In this document: positions 7,701 through 14,825 of the stretch, piece after piece | How the letters are laid out: every line of letters starts with the position of its first letter | Numbering within the stretch: position 1 is the first letter of the stretch | Assembly (NCBI GenBank): GCA_001662425.1 | Contig: BDDC01000428.1 | Coordinates: 48,854-63,678 of the forward strand | Source: Chlamydomonas sphaeroides | Taxonomy: Eukaryota; Chlorophyta; Chlorophyceae; Chlamydomonadales; Chlamydomonadaceae | Direction of reading: 5' to 3' | DNA: 14,825 bases | Made by a program: the position numbers and the translations under genes | Notes under the pieces: model-generated | Told to the model about the DNA's origin: nothing | Databases searched by the model: none | Seen by the model: only the letters and a program-made list of their open reading frames with translations

Positions 7701-10700
7701 TGTGGGAGGGCGACACCGGCAGCAGGGCACAACATGTAGCAGCGAGCATAGCGCCAGACGAATGGCGTGCGCGACAGCCCTAGTGCATGCATACATCGGC
7801 CTCCACACCTGCCGATGGCGCCCTCCCCCAAGCTACCCCACTCACAGTCCTCATCGTCCGTGTCCCCGATGCTCTCGGGTTCCGACACCGACGGCTCGTC
7901 AGCGCCGCCCGCGTCGTCATCGTCCGACAGCACCGCCCGCGCGCCGCGCCGCCTGCCGCGCTCGCCGGCCGGCCGCGCCCGCTTGGCCGCACCCGCACCC
8001 ACATCTGCGCCAGCATCCGCCAGATCGTCCTCCAACCCCTGCTCCGGAGCTGGCCCTGCCCCAGCATCAGCGTCCGGGGCCTTGCGCTTGGCGCCGCCCG
8101 CGGTTCCACCGCCAAAGCCCTCGGCCGCAGCGGTGGCCAGCTGAGGCGCCGACGGATGCCGCGGCGGCAACCCCAGCCCCGGGCCCAAGCCGCCGGCGTC
8201 GCCTGGGCCTGAGGGCCGGCGGCCGCGCCGTGGCGAGGCCACCTCCGGCAGGCCGCGATCCGCCCCCTGGCTTGCGCCGGAGCCTCCGGACGCCGCACCC
8301 GAGGCGCTGCGCCGCCGCGCGACCGCGGCAGCCGTGGGCCCGTACGCGCCCATCCCCGCAGCTGCTGCAGCTGCACTCGAGGGCCCCGGCTGCGCGGCGG
8401 CCTCCGCCTCGAGCTGCTGCAGCTGGCGCCGGGCGTCGTTGGCAGCGTCCTGCGCGTCGGCCTGCAGGGGAGGGCGGCTCGGGCCAGGCGTCGGCGGACC
8501 CTATTCTGCGGCTGCAAGTTGCTGCTGGCAACCGGACGTTGCGTAAAGGGCGTGACACACGGCACGTCTGGAGCAGGAGCAGGGGCTGGAGCAGGAGCAG
8601 GGGCAGGGGCTGGCGGACACCAAGGCGGACGTTGCCGAAGGGCGCTGGTGTGGACAGACGCGCGCACACAGCCTGCCTCCGTGGGGCAAGGAGGTCGCAG
8701 TGCTGCTGCGCAGTCAGCTGTCGTCAGCGCCATTCGCACTGCCACTGCCCGCTCGCAGGCCGCAGGTAGCACGCACCAGCGCCGCCACGAGTTTCGCCAG
8801 CCGCTCGTCCCGCGCAGCGTACTCCTTCTTGCGCTCCTGCACCGCCAGCTCAGCCTCCACCTCCCGAGCGGTGGCCGCGTCGTCCTCCTCGCCGCCCTCG
8901 GCCGCCAGGTCGATGAAGTTGCCCGCCATCACGGCTCGCAGCCGCCTCTCCTACGGGCGGAACAGCGCACATGGCGTGGCGTGAGCTCCTGCTATTATCT
9001 CAACACGGCGGACAGCCGCAGCTCGCCCGGCACGGCCTGTGTCACTGGCCCTTTGCGCTGGCTCTCCTTGGGCTTGATAGGATATACCCGCGTTGCCCCA
9101 CAACGGCTGACGCCGAGGCCCCTAGCCCGCGCACCCCTCCTGTCGCCACCGCCGCGTGTCCGCACCTGCAGCACCTGGTCGATGTTCCGTTCACCCGCCA
9201 CCTCCACAATGTCATCGTCGTCGTCGTCCGCGGCCGCAGCTGCTGCGGCGGCGGCGTTGGAACCCTGCCCCCTGCTCGCCGCCGCCGCAGCGGCGGCAGC
9301 GCTGCCCGGCCCCGGCCCCGCCGGCGGCGCGGCCCTGCTTGGGCCCGCTCCGCCGGCTGCGCCCGGCCCCGCCGGTGGCATGGCTGCGGCGCGCTCGGCC
9401 TTGATGCCGGGGTGGCCGTAGCCGTTGCTGCGCCCTGCCGCTGCTGCCGCTGCTGCCGCCGCTGCTGCCGTGGGGGCGTCCCGCACCTCGACGATCTCCA
9501 CATCGCTGTCGTCGTCGTCATCCACCACCATGGCCTCCCTGTACGCCGGAGGCTGCTGCTTGACCGCCGCCGCGTAGGGGCTGTGGCCCGCTGCACCGGC
9601 CACGGCGGCCGCGCCCGCGCCCGAGGGCCCGGGCCCGGTACCCGGCGTGAAACCGTTGGGGAAGCCGGTGCCCCCCCGACCGGCGGCGGGCGAAGGCGCG
9701 CCACCGCGAGACGAGGGGCCCGGGCCCCCGGCCACGGCGGCTGTGGCTGCGGCCTCGGCGCGCGCCGCGGACCTGGCGTCCATCTTCTCCTCGCGGAAGC
9801 GCATGTCGGCCTCCTCGGCGGCGGTGGGCAGCCGCTCCCAGGCCTTGCAGGCCTTCCACACCTGGGGTCAAGGGCGGGAGAGGTCTCTGGGCGATGCGGA
9901 CGGGCTGAGCGCGGCTTTGGATGGCAGCTGCAGGCCCACGTGGCAGGGGTACGGTGCAGTGTAAGAATTTGCACCCGCCCCGTGCTTGCCTGCGCCTGCA
10001 GCTTGCGCAGCCGTTTCGTTGGGAACGACTCCTCCGTGACGGGCTCCGTGAAGTGGAACAGCCACTGCGCGATGAAGTTCTGCGGGCCGGAGGGCGAGCG
10101 AGGGCCGGGGGTAGGCACGGGCGCGGGGTGGGCACGGGAGCGAGGACACACCCGACAGCCTCTTCGGCCCCCTTGCACTGCAACCAACAATTTGGCGACT
10201 GCTGCACCGCCGCTCCCCCGGGTCTCACGTAGAGCACCATCTTAGGCGCCGACACGAAGTCCTCCATCTCGTCCGCATCGCCCTTGTCCGCCTGCGCGTT
10301 GCGGCCCGCCACCTCCCGCGCGCTCGCCAGGTTGGCCTCGCCCGTGCTCTGCAGCCCGATCACCACCGCCATGCCCTCCCGCAGCGCCGTGTCCGCCAGC
10401 TCGGCGCAGCGCTTGACCTGCGGGACGGAGGGCCCGGGGTTGCGGCAGGTATATGGGAGGCAGCGCAGGGCGATGCCGCCAAGCCTAGGGTGTGAGGGGC
10501 GGTGGCGAAGGGCCGCCATCACGGGCGCGACTCTCGCGCCCCGCCGCCCGCACCTTGCTGGCCATGAGCATTTGGCGGTAGAAGCGCTGGTGCGCCGACC
10601 AGAAGAGGCTGGACTTGATGTCGCGGCCGCGCGAGTTCTTGGACTTGGGCATCTGCCGCATGATGTTGTACACCTGACCGGCGGGCAGGCAGTGGGGCGT

Positions 10701-13700
10701 CCACCTCAGCACCTCGTGGCAGGCTTGAAGGGCCCCAAGCCGGCGGCACCCTCGCCTGTGGCCCCAAGCAGGGAGCCCCCCTGCCCCCTGCCCACAGCTC
10801 TCCCCTCCTCACCAGGCTCCACAGGGCGCACGACCTGTTGTACATGACCTTGTACACGGGGTCGATGTCCAGCAGCTCCATGCGGAACTCGGCGCCCTTG
10901 TAGCTCAGCGTGCGGCTGACGTAGGTACCGGTGGCCTTGAGGCCCATGCAGAACATCTCCAGCGCGCCCAGCCCCGAGCTGAGGGGGAGAGGGAGCGGGC
11001 GGGGGGGGGAGCGGGCGGGTAAAACAATGGATAGAGGTTGTGATAGCAGTGACGAAGGTCCCGGTGCAGGAAACATCCCCAGCTCCCGCATGTTCGCGGG
11101 CCCACAGCGCACTCGGCTTCCCGTCCCAACCGGGTGGGGGTTGAGACCATGGCACGGGGACCGACGCCGTCCTACGGGTGCAGCAGCGCGTGTGGACCCT
11201 TCGCGCCAGGCCCCATCCAGACAGACCACGTCCCAGGCACTCACGCCTTGAGCACGTCGATCATGGCGCCGATGGTGGCGTACCCGAACGAGCCCAGCCG
11301 GACCTGAGCGGCGGCGAACGCGGCAACCGTCAGGGCACCGTGGCAACCCAGCCTCGAGCTCCGAGGCCCCTGCCCTGCTGCTTGCAGCCCCGCCGAGCCC
11401 GCCCCGGCCCTGCCTGCTCGCCGCCCGCCCCTCGCGCCCCTCCCTCCGCCTGCCGCACCATATAGCGCAGGTTGTTGGGCTCCGAGGCCCCCGTGGCGCT
11501 GCTGTACAGCACCCGGGCGTTGGGCAGCTGGTCCTGCAGCGCCTCCACTGCCAGGCCCGTCTGCGTCGAGTCTGCGGGGCGGGGCGGGGCATGCCGGCGG
11601 GGAGCACGGTGCAGGCTGGACCACGCGCGTGCATGCGGCGCCCGCCCCTCTGGCACACCGAGTCTCCCGACCCCGCCCCCTGCGCCTGTGCCCCCTCGCC
11701 CTCCGCCCTTCCTCTGCCCTGCCGCGAGCTCACATCCGGCGCTGTCCAACAGGTTCTTGGCCTTGTGGCACTCGTCCAGCACGATGAGGCAGTCGCCCCG
11801 GCCGCTGGGCCCGCCCAGCCACGCCACCAGCTGGTGCAGCCGGCTGCCAGCGCCGAACAGCCGCCGGCACTCGGCGCGCTTGAGCTCCATGGCCGCTGCA
11901 GCCGGGGGGGGCGTGGATGTGTGGGAGGTGCGGGCATGATGAAGCCGAGCCGCCTGCCAAGCTGTGTAGTTCAGCCGGCTTGCCGCCAAGCGCTTGGCGG
12001 CGGCGCCTGTTCCACAGCCCTCCAAGCACCATGCCTGCGCCCGCTGCCTCCTCTGCGCCCCCCCTCCCGGTTCCCCACCCACCCTCGGCGGCCGTGTTGC
12101 CCTCCTCGGTCGTCACCAGCGCCGCCGTGCCACGCGAGCCGCGTCCCCGCGCGCGCCCCCGCCCGCGGCCCCGCCCTCCGCCGGCGCCCGGGTCGCCCTC
12201 GGCCGCCCCAGCCTCGCCGCCCCGCTGCTTGTCCGGCTTGGGCGGCTTGTAGCTGCCCTTCGACACCAGCAGCTGGTACGTCACGAACAGCACCCCGCCG
12301 CCCGGGTAGGCCTTGTCCAGCGGTCCGGAAGGCACGTTGTCCTTTTTCTGCGGGTCGGTTCGGGTCGGCGCAAGTCAAGGAAATGCCAGGGAGCCATGAC
12401 ACGCTGCACCTGGGTACCTCCCGCACAAGCACACATATCCCATGTATACATCCCATACATATCTACATATATGATCACAGCACCTGGGCACCTCCCGCAC
12501 AAGCCCTGCCTTGCCGACTGCCCCGCCCCCGCCCACCGCCAGCTGCCCTTGGGCCCTGCCGCTGGCTGCGCCTCGCACGGGCGGGCAGCTGTGCCTGCAG
12601 GCCCCTTGCCGCCAGGTGCTCGCCCCCGCCCTCGCCCTCCCGCCTGCCCCTGCCCCCTGGCGGCGCGGGCTCTCACAGGCGGGTACACGGGCACGTTGGC
12701 TCCCAGGTCGTCCAGGTCCCTCCGCGCATCGAAGCGCAGGTCGTTGGAGGTGGACACCCACACCATGCGCCGCCCGCCGCTGGCCCAGTACTCCTTGATC
12801 ACTGCCGCGATCTGGCGGCCCTTGCCCACGCCCGCGCCGTCGCCCAGGAAGAAGCCCGAGCGGGAGCCTGCGAGGAGCAGGCGTGCGGCAGATTGTAGGC
12901 GATGCTCGGGACGAAAGCAGGCGATGCAGGACAAAGGGAAGCAAAGGGTGTGGCATGCGACAGGACAAGCGGGACGGGGCCGGCGGCATGTGGGTCGCGG
13001 GCGGGTAGGGCCGGTCCAGGACCGGTGCTGTGAGTCTGCGACCAGCGGGTCATGAACGCACCGTCGGGCTGGAGCTGCTGGAAGCGCTGGTTGGCGTACA
13101 CGACCGTTTCCAGCTGCGCATTGGACAGCTCTCTGCGGGCGATGTTCTCCTGGGGATAGCGGATAGCAGCCAGCGAGGCAGCCAGGCAGAAGAACAGCTA
13201 GTGAGGGTGATTCGGGAGGGCTTGGCGGGCTGGTCTGGGCGTATCCTTATGCTCGGCGAGTCAGGGGGGCAGTGCGCTACTGCGCCTTGGCCGCTGCACG
13301 CTGGTGTGGTCGTCGCATGTCCGCCGGCAGCTGCCCCTGCCTGCAGGTGGTGCTGGTAGGTGATGTCAGGCGGCGCCACGGACGCCAGCGAGGCGGTCTC
13401 CACGATGGGGTCGGGGTGCGGCAGGCCCTCCTGCACCTTGGCGGGCCTGGGGAAGGGTGCGGCCCGGTAGCGCGATGTGGCGCGGCACGGGCTGGGGAGT
13501 ACGTGCCGCAGCAGGACACGTTGCTGCCCGGCACTGCGACTGCCGCCCCGCCCCCCGCGCATTCCGGCCCCCCCTCGCGCAGGAACCGGAGGAATACAGC
13601 GTTTTGGCGCGAGCCGAGACCGACACGGGCGCAACGCATTTGCTGTGTGGAACCCAAGCAGCCACGGCCCACGAGGCTCACTTATACTGCTCGTATATGT

Positions 13701-14152
13701 CCTCGTTACCACCCTGCACGGGCGGGCATTCCAAGGCTCAGGGCCTTGGTTCGCGCCATCTGCGCGAAAGACTTCCGTCACAAACGCCCTGCCTCCAATA
13801 CATATGAGCTCACCACGTCGTCCTCCACCTCGCCATCCTGATGACCCTCGGCCTCTTGTTGCTGTTGAAGCTCCTTCTCCCGCTCACGGCGCTGCTGCCT
13901 GGCCCTATCATATGCGTCCGCTACGGCAGCAGCTGCTGCTCCTCCAGGCACGTGCTGAGCATAAGCCGCAGGCGGTGCGTTTACCGGTCCGCCCTGCAGC
14001 AAGGTCCCTGCCCGAAGGCGCCGCTCGGCCTCTTCCTCAGCAAGCTTCCTCGCGCGACTTTGGGGATAACCTAGGGCCTCAAACTGGTTCTTGAGCTGCG
14101 CAAGGGCTCTAAGATGGTCAGGGTTGGCCCATATTGCAGATGGTAAGGGCAT
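2854..14152 (-). CDS. SBNO: Strawberry notch-family helicase-like protein, 32 exons, 1997 residues
   Basis: A nuclear superfamily 2 helicase-like co-regulator related to animal SBNO1/2 and Arabidopsis FGT1. The ATG at 14150-14152 is the first in its frame after an upstream in-frame TGA. All 32 exons join with matching phases to a TGA at 2854-2856; exon coordinates are in the five segment entries below. Order: short N-terminal region (1-160); lobe 1 with Walker A GDGAGVGKGR (about 197-206), DECHKAKN (381-388) and SATGASEP (419-426); a long disordered linker (about 640-1430); lobe 2 with LGG...VAEMSGRK, ISLQADRR and QQFGRSHRSNQ (about 1548-1558); and the SBNO C-terminal domain. All key helicase motifs are present. 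Introns are 100-329 bp. Splicing is inferred from consensus, phase and family similarity, so small shifts are possible, mainly at exons 1, 13 and 19. Confidence 0.93.
4925..6311 (-). other. SBNO: SBNO segment 4: exons 20-24, helicase lobe 2 (Helicase_C_4-type)
   Basis: Exons: 6192-6311, 5915-6045, 5581-5733, 5326-5436, 4925-5137 (residues about 1442-1684). Exon 20 has NPLDQLTELLGG and AVAEMSGRKMLLVRNDNGK. Exon 21 has MSGRKKIAIISDAASTGISL followed by QADRR. Exon 22 has LRRFHITLELPWSADKAIQ and motif VI, QQFGRSHRSNQ, with both arginines. Exon 23 has FAGAVAKRLTSLGALLRGDR. Exon 24 has YGGQAVNRLLECVAVGINN. These match the conserved C-terminal helicase lobe block by block. Exons 21-24 all end in phase 2, and each next exon supplies the missing base, which strongly supports the splice sites. 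Confidence 0.94.
7574..7591. repeat. 18-bp perfect palindrome in SBNO exon 17
   Basis: Three CAG units directly followed by three CTG units make a perfect inverted repeat without spacer. It lies in the poly-Ala-coding part of exon 17. It can fold into a hairpin and may be prone to length change. Confidence 0.75.
8570..8613. repeat. 18-bp minisatellite in SBNO intron 15
   Basis: The 18-bp unit GGAGCAGGAGCAGGGGCT occurs about 2.4 times in tandem, with one change in the second copy. It lies inside the 315-bp intron 15 (8462-8776) and is read as a C-rich tract on the transcribed minus strand. Confidence 0.8.
10229..12867 (-). other. SBNO: SBNO segment 2: exons 5-12, helicase lobe 1 (AAA_34-type) with RG-rich insert
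   Basis: Exons: 12677-12867, 12083-12347, 11734-11895, 11459-11571, 11245-11303, 10813-10978, 10554-10673, 10229-10417 (residues about 189-610). Exon 5 carries GDGAGVGKGRQIAAVIKEYW and VSTSNDLRFDARRDLDDLGA. The GKG-R Walker A in place of GKT/S is normal for this family. Exon 7 holds DECHKAKN and exon 8 ARVLYSSATGASEPNN. Exon 10 holds YVSRTLSYKGAEF, exon 11 FWSAHQRFYRQMLMASK and exon 12 VVIGLQSTGEA with DFVSAPKMVLY; all are family blocks. Exon 6 inserts about 55 low-complexity residues with an RG run (GRGRGRGRARGRGSRG) after FVTYQLLVSKGSY and before the DECH motif, where animal proteins have a short loop. Confidence 0.92.
12406..12504. repeat. AT-rich island flanked by 25-bp direct repeats inside SBNO intron 5
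   Basis: Two copies of a 25-mer beginning GCACCTGGG and ending CCCGCACAAGC (12406-12430 and 12480-12504) differ at one base. They bracket 49 bases of AT-rich sequence made of CATA/TACA-like words, including the 10-bp palindrome ATGTATACAT. The island contrasts sharply with the GC-rich surroundings and falls in the longest intron of the gene (329 bp). It has no coding potential. Confidence 0.85.
13062..14152 (-). other. SBNO: SBNO segment 1: exons 1-4, N-terminus and lead-in to the helicase
   Basis: Exons: 13814-14152, 13682-13713, 13341-13446, 13062-13149 (residues 1 to about 188). Exon 1 is charged and Gln/Ala-rich, with helix-prone stretches around RARKLAEEEAERRLRAG and RARQQRREREKELQQQQ that suggest a short coiled coil. 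I recognise no domain in it. Exons 2-3 give DIYEQYKPAKVQEGLPHPDP and VETASLASVAPPDITY, the conserved family lead-in (animals have HPD.VVETSSLSSVTPPDV). Exon 4, RRELSNAQLETVVYANQRF, is the Q-motif-like segment before Walker A. Exon 3 ends at CAG followed by GC rather than GT. A 5' UTR intron is possible, since a good acceptor (ATTGATTCTTACAG) ends at 14210. Confidence 0.85.
13150..13340 (-). other. GC-AG intron (SBNO intron 3)
   Basis: On the minus strand exon 3 ends CACCTGCAG and the intron begins GCAGGG. No GT in the right phase lies nearby. Joining here gives PPDITYQHHLQ-ENIARREL, which has almost the same spacing as animal and plant homologues between PPD and the SALQLEA/SNAQLET block. The acceptor is a normal TATCCCCAG. 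Confidence 0.75.
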
Positions 14153-14825
14153 CGCGCTTACTGCGTTCACCGCATCGGACAGTCCAGCTTGTCAATATGC
14201 AGCAAGCAACTGTAAGAATCAATAGTGCGCGACGCACGGTTTGGCGCTGTGCGACACCGCATGCGATGCCGTGCTGAGGCATGAACCTCATGACCCTTGG
14301 ACTGGCCACCGCCGCACGCACCGCGGCCCCCGGATGGCATATCCCCACGTCACGAGGGGACGTGCACGTTAGCATAAGAGGCAAAGTATGGGCACATAAG
14401 TAACTTGCATGCGCTCCACGGCACGCGTCCACAGACAGTCACGCAGGGTCACGGGCCTGGGTCACTGACTGCCACTGTTCACATGTACAGAGCCAGAGAT
14501 GATTGCCAACACCCTCCACATTGCCGGTAGCACCGCGATGGCTGTGCAGAAATTCCTGAAAGTTAAACTTAGTGTCGCAACCCCGTTAGACCCGTGCCTA
14601 CAAACGCCCGACCCACACCTTGACCCAACATCACGCCCATTGAAGACGGCATTGAACCTGTCGCCACATGCTCGAGAGCGGGGAACTTGATGGTGCCAGC
14701 GCTTTGAACTCATGACGCTCTAAGCACCGTGCGGGACCGCAATGGCTCCGCGCTTGAGCTCCAAGCTTCACACACACGCCGGCCCCCATCACAGCAGCCG
14801 GGCTTTTCAGCGCAAGACCGCAACG
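14153..14825. promoter_or_regulatory. SBNO: Upstream region of SBNO (promoter and 5' UTR side)
   Basis: No gene is recognised on either strand and GC content is visibly lower than in the coding region. An in-frame TGA at about 14192-14194 ends the exon 1 frame, supporting the ATG at 14152. Candidate elements are a possible 5' UTR splice acceptor ending at 14210, an ACGT cluster at 14346-14370, and a TTCnnGAA site near 14549-14560. I see no clear TATA box on the minus strand. The transcription start cannot be placed from sequence. Confidence 0.45.
14346..14370. promoter_or_regulatory. Cluster of three ACGT-core elements
   Basis: CACGTC (14346-14351) and GACGTG (14359-14364) form an inverted pair separated by seven bases, and CACGTT follows at 14365-14370. 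ACGT cores are typical binding sites for plant-type bZIP and bHLH factors. The cluster lies about 200 bases upstream of the SBNO ATG. Function is inferred from pattern and position only. Confidence 0.4.

Larger units (their letters stand above)
6446..10079 (-). other. SBNO: SBNO segment 3: exons 13-19, very long disordered interlobe linker
   Basis: Exons: 9990-10079, 9166-9861, 8777-8950, 7846-8461, 7192-7699, 6954-7004, 6446-6803 (residues about 611-1441). It is rich in Ala, Gly, Pro, Ser and Asp/Glu with poly-Ala runs. Visible elements are VVDDDDDSDVEIVEV (about 752-766) and DDDDDDIVEV (about 852-861), both SUMO-interaction-like; basic clusters AAKRARPAGERGRRRGAR and GGAKRKAP in exon 16, probable nuclear localisation signals; acidic Ser runs such as SDDDD and GDTDDED, CK2-like; and RGRARGRARGRG in exon 19. 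Helix-prone stretches are AARDERLAKLVAAL (exon 15) and MLLLAARIQLGQAEQKEAA (exon 17). The end, LPLEMKRARAMLLRLLDAQE, returns to the family pattern. Exon 13 may end at 9990 (GC donor) or 9975 (GTGCAA donor). Exon 19 could end 9 bases later. Confidence 0.82.

Noticed and set aside
7249..8769. 506-codon open frame on the plus strand
   Set aside because: It is antisense to SBNO exons 16 and 17 and the introns between them. It is Arg/Pro/Ala-rich as expected for the shadow of GC-rich minus-strand coding sequence, and matches no family I know.
8971..10245. 424-codon open frame on the plus strand
   Set aside because: It covers SBNO exons 12-14 in antisense, with His/Arg/Pro-rich shadow composition. 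The minus strand has conserved helicase blocks and matching splice phases here.
10519..11937. 472-codon minus-strand frame that could be read as one uninterrupted exon
   Set aside because: It reads through introns and is in the wrong frame over the conserved DECHKAKN and SATGASEP blocks; the spliced model restores all family motifs.
13778..14170. Start of SBNO at a GTG at 14170
   Set aside because: Nuclear genes start at ATG; the first in-frame ATG is at 14150-14152, and the GTG is only six codons upstream.
14499..14690. 63-codon plus-strand open frame upstream of SBNO
   Set aside because: Short, no family resemblance, no splice or start context and no downstream signal; indistinguishable from chance.
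1..14825. CRISPR arrays, tRNA/rRNA genes, insertion sequences or a transposon with coding capacity
   Set aside because: No regularly spaced repeats, no cloverleaf or rRNA-like sequence, and no transposase or reverse-transcriptase motifs were seen on either strand.

Overview
The window looks like nuclear DNA of a chlamydomonad or volvocine green alga. Coding sequence is very GC-rich and genes are broken by many short introns (100-329 bp in the large gene). Donors are mostly GTGAGN or GTGCGN, acceptors are CAG after C-rich tracts, and a TGTAA poly(A)-type signal is present. The species cannot be fixed from sequence alone. I found no bacterial, organellar, CRISPR, tRNA or rRNA feature.

Layout. 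(1) Positions 1-1336, plus strand: the last four exons (239 codons) of an RNA 3'-terminal phosphate cyclase (RTCA). The gene starts outside the window. (2) Positions 1337-2853: a spacer of about 1.5 kb between two convergent genes. It holds a near-perfect stray copy of the last exon of the downstream gene (1697-1882), a short repeated 22-mer, and a TGTAA signal that probably ends the RTCA transcript. (3) Positions 14152-2854, minus strand: one complete large gene. I could assemble 32 exons whose phases all agree into a 1997-residue Strawberry notch (SBNO/FORGETTER1-like) superfamily 2 helicase-like protein. Many long ORFs on both strands between 2.8 and 14.2 kb are shadows of this gene. (4) Positions 14153-14825: the upstream (promoter/5' UTR) side of SBNO, of lower GC, with a cluster of ACGT elements and a heat-shock-element-like site but no recognisable gene.

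The two genes are tail to tail and have no known shared pathway. RTCA modifies RNA 3' ends. SBNO proteins are nuclear chromatin/transcription co-regulators; the Arabidopsis member FGT1 works in heat-stress memory. The most unusual points are the antisense copy of the SBNO terminal exon inside the probable RTCA 3' UTR, and an interlobe linker of about 800 residues in SBNO. That linker carries two SUMO-interaction-like motifs and no Cys-rich finger. Two introns appear to use GC donors.
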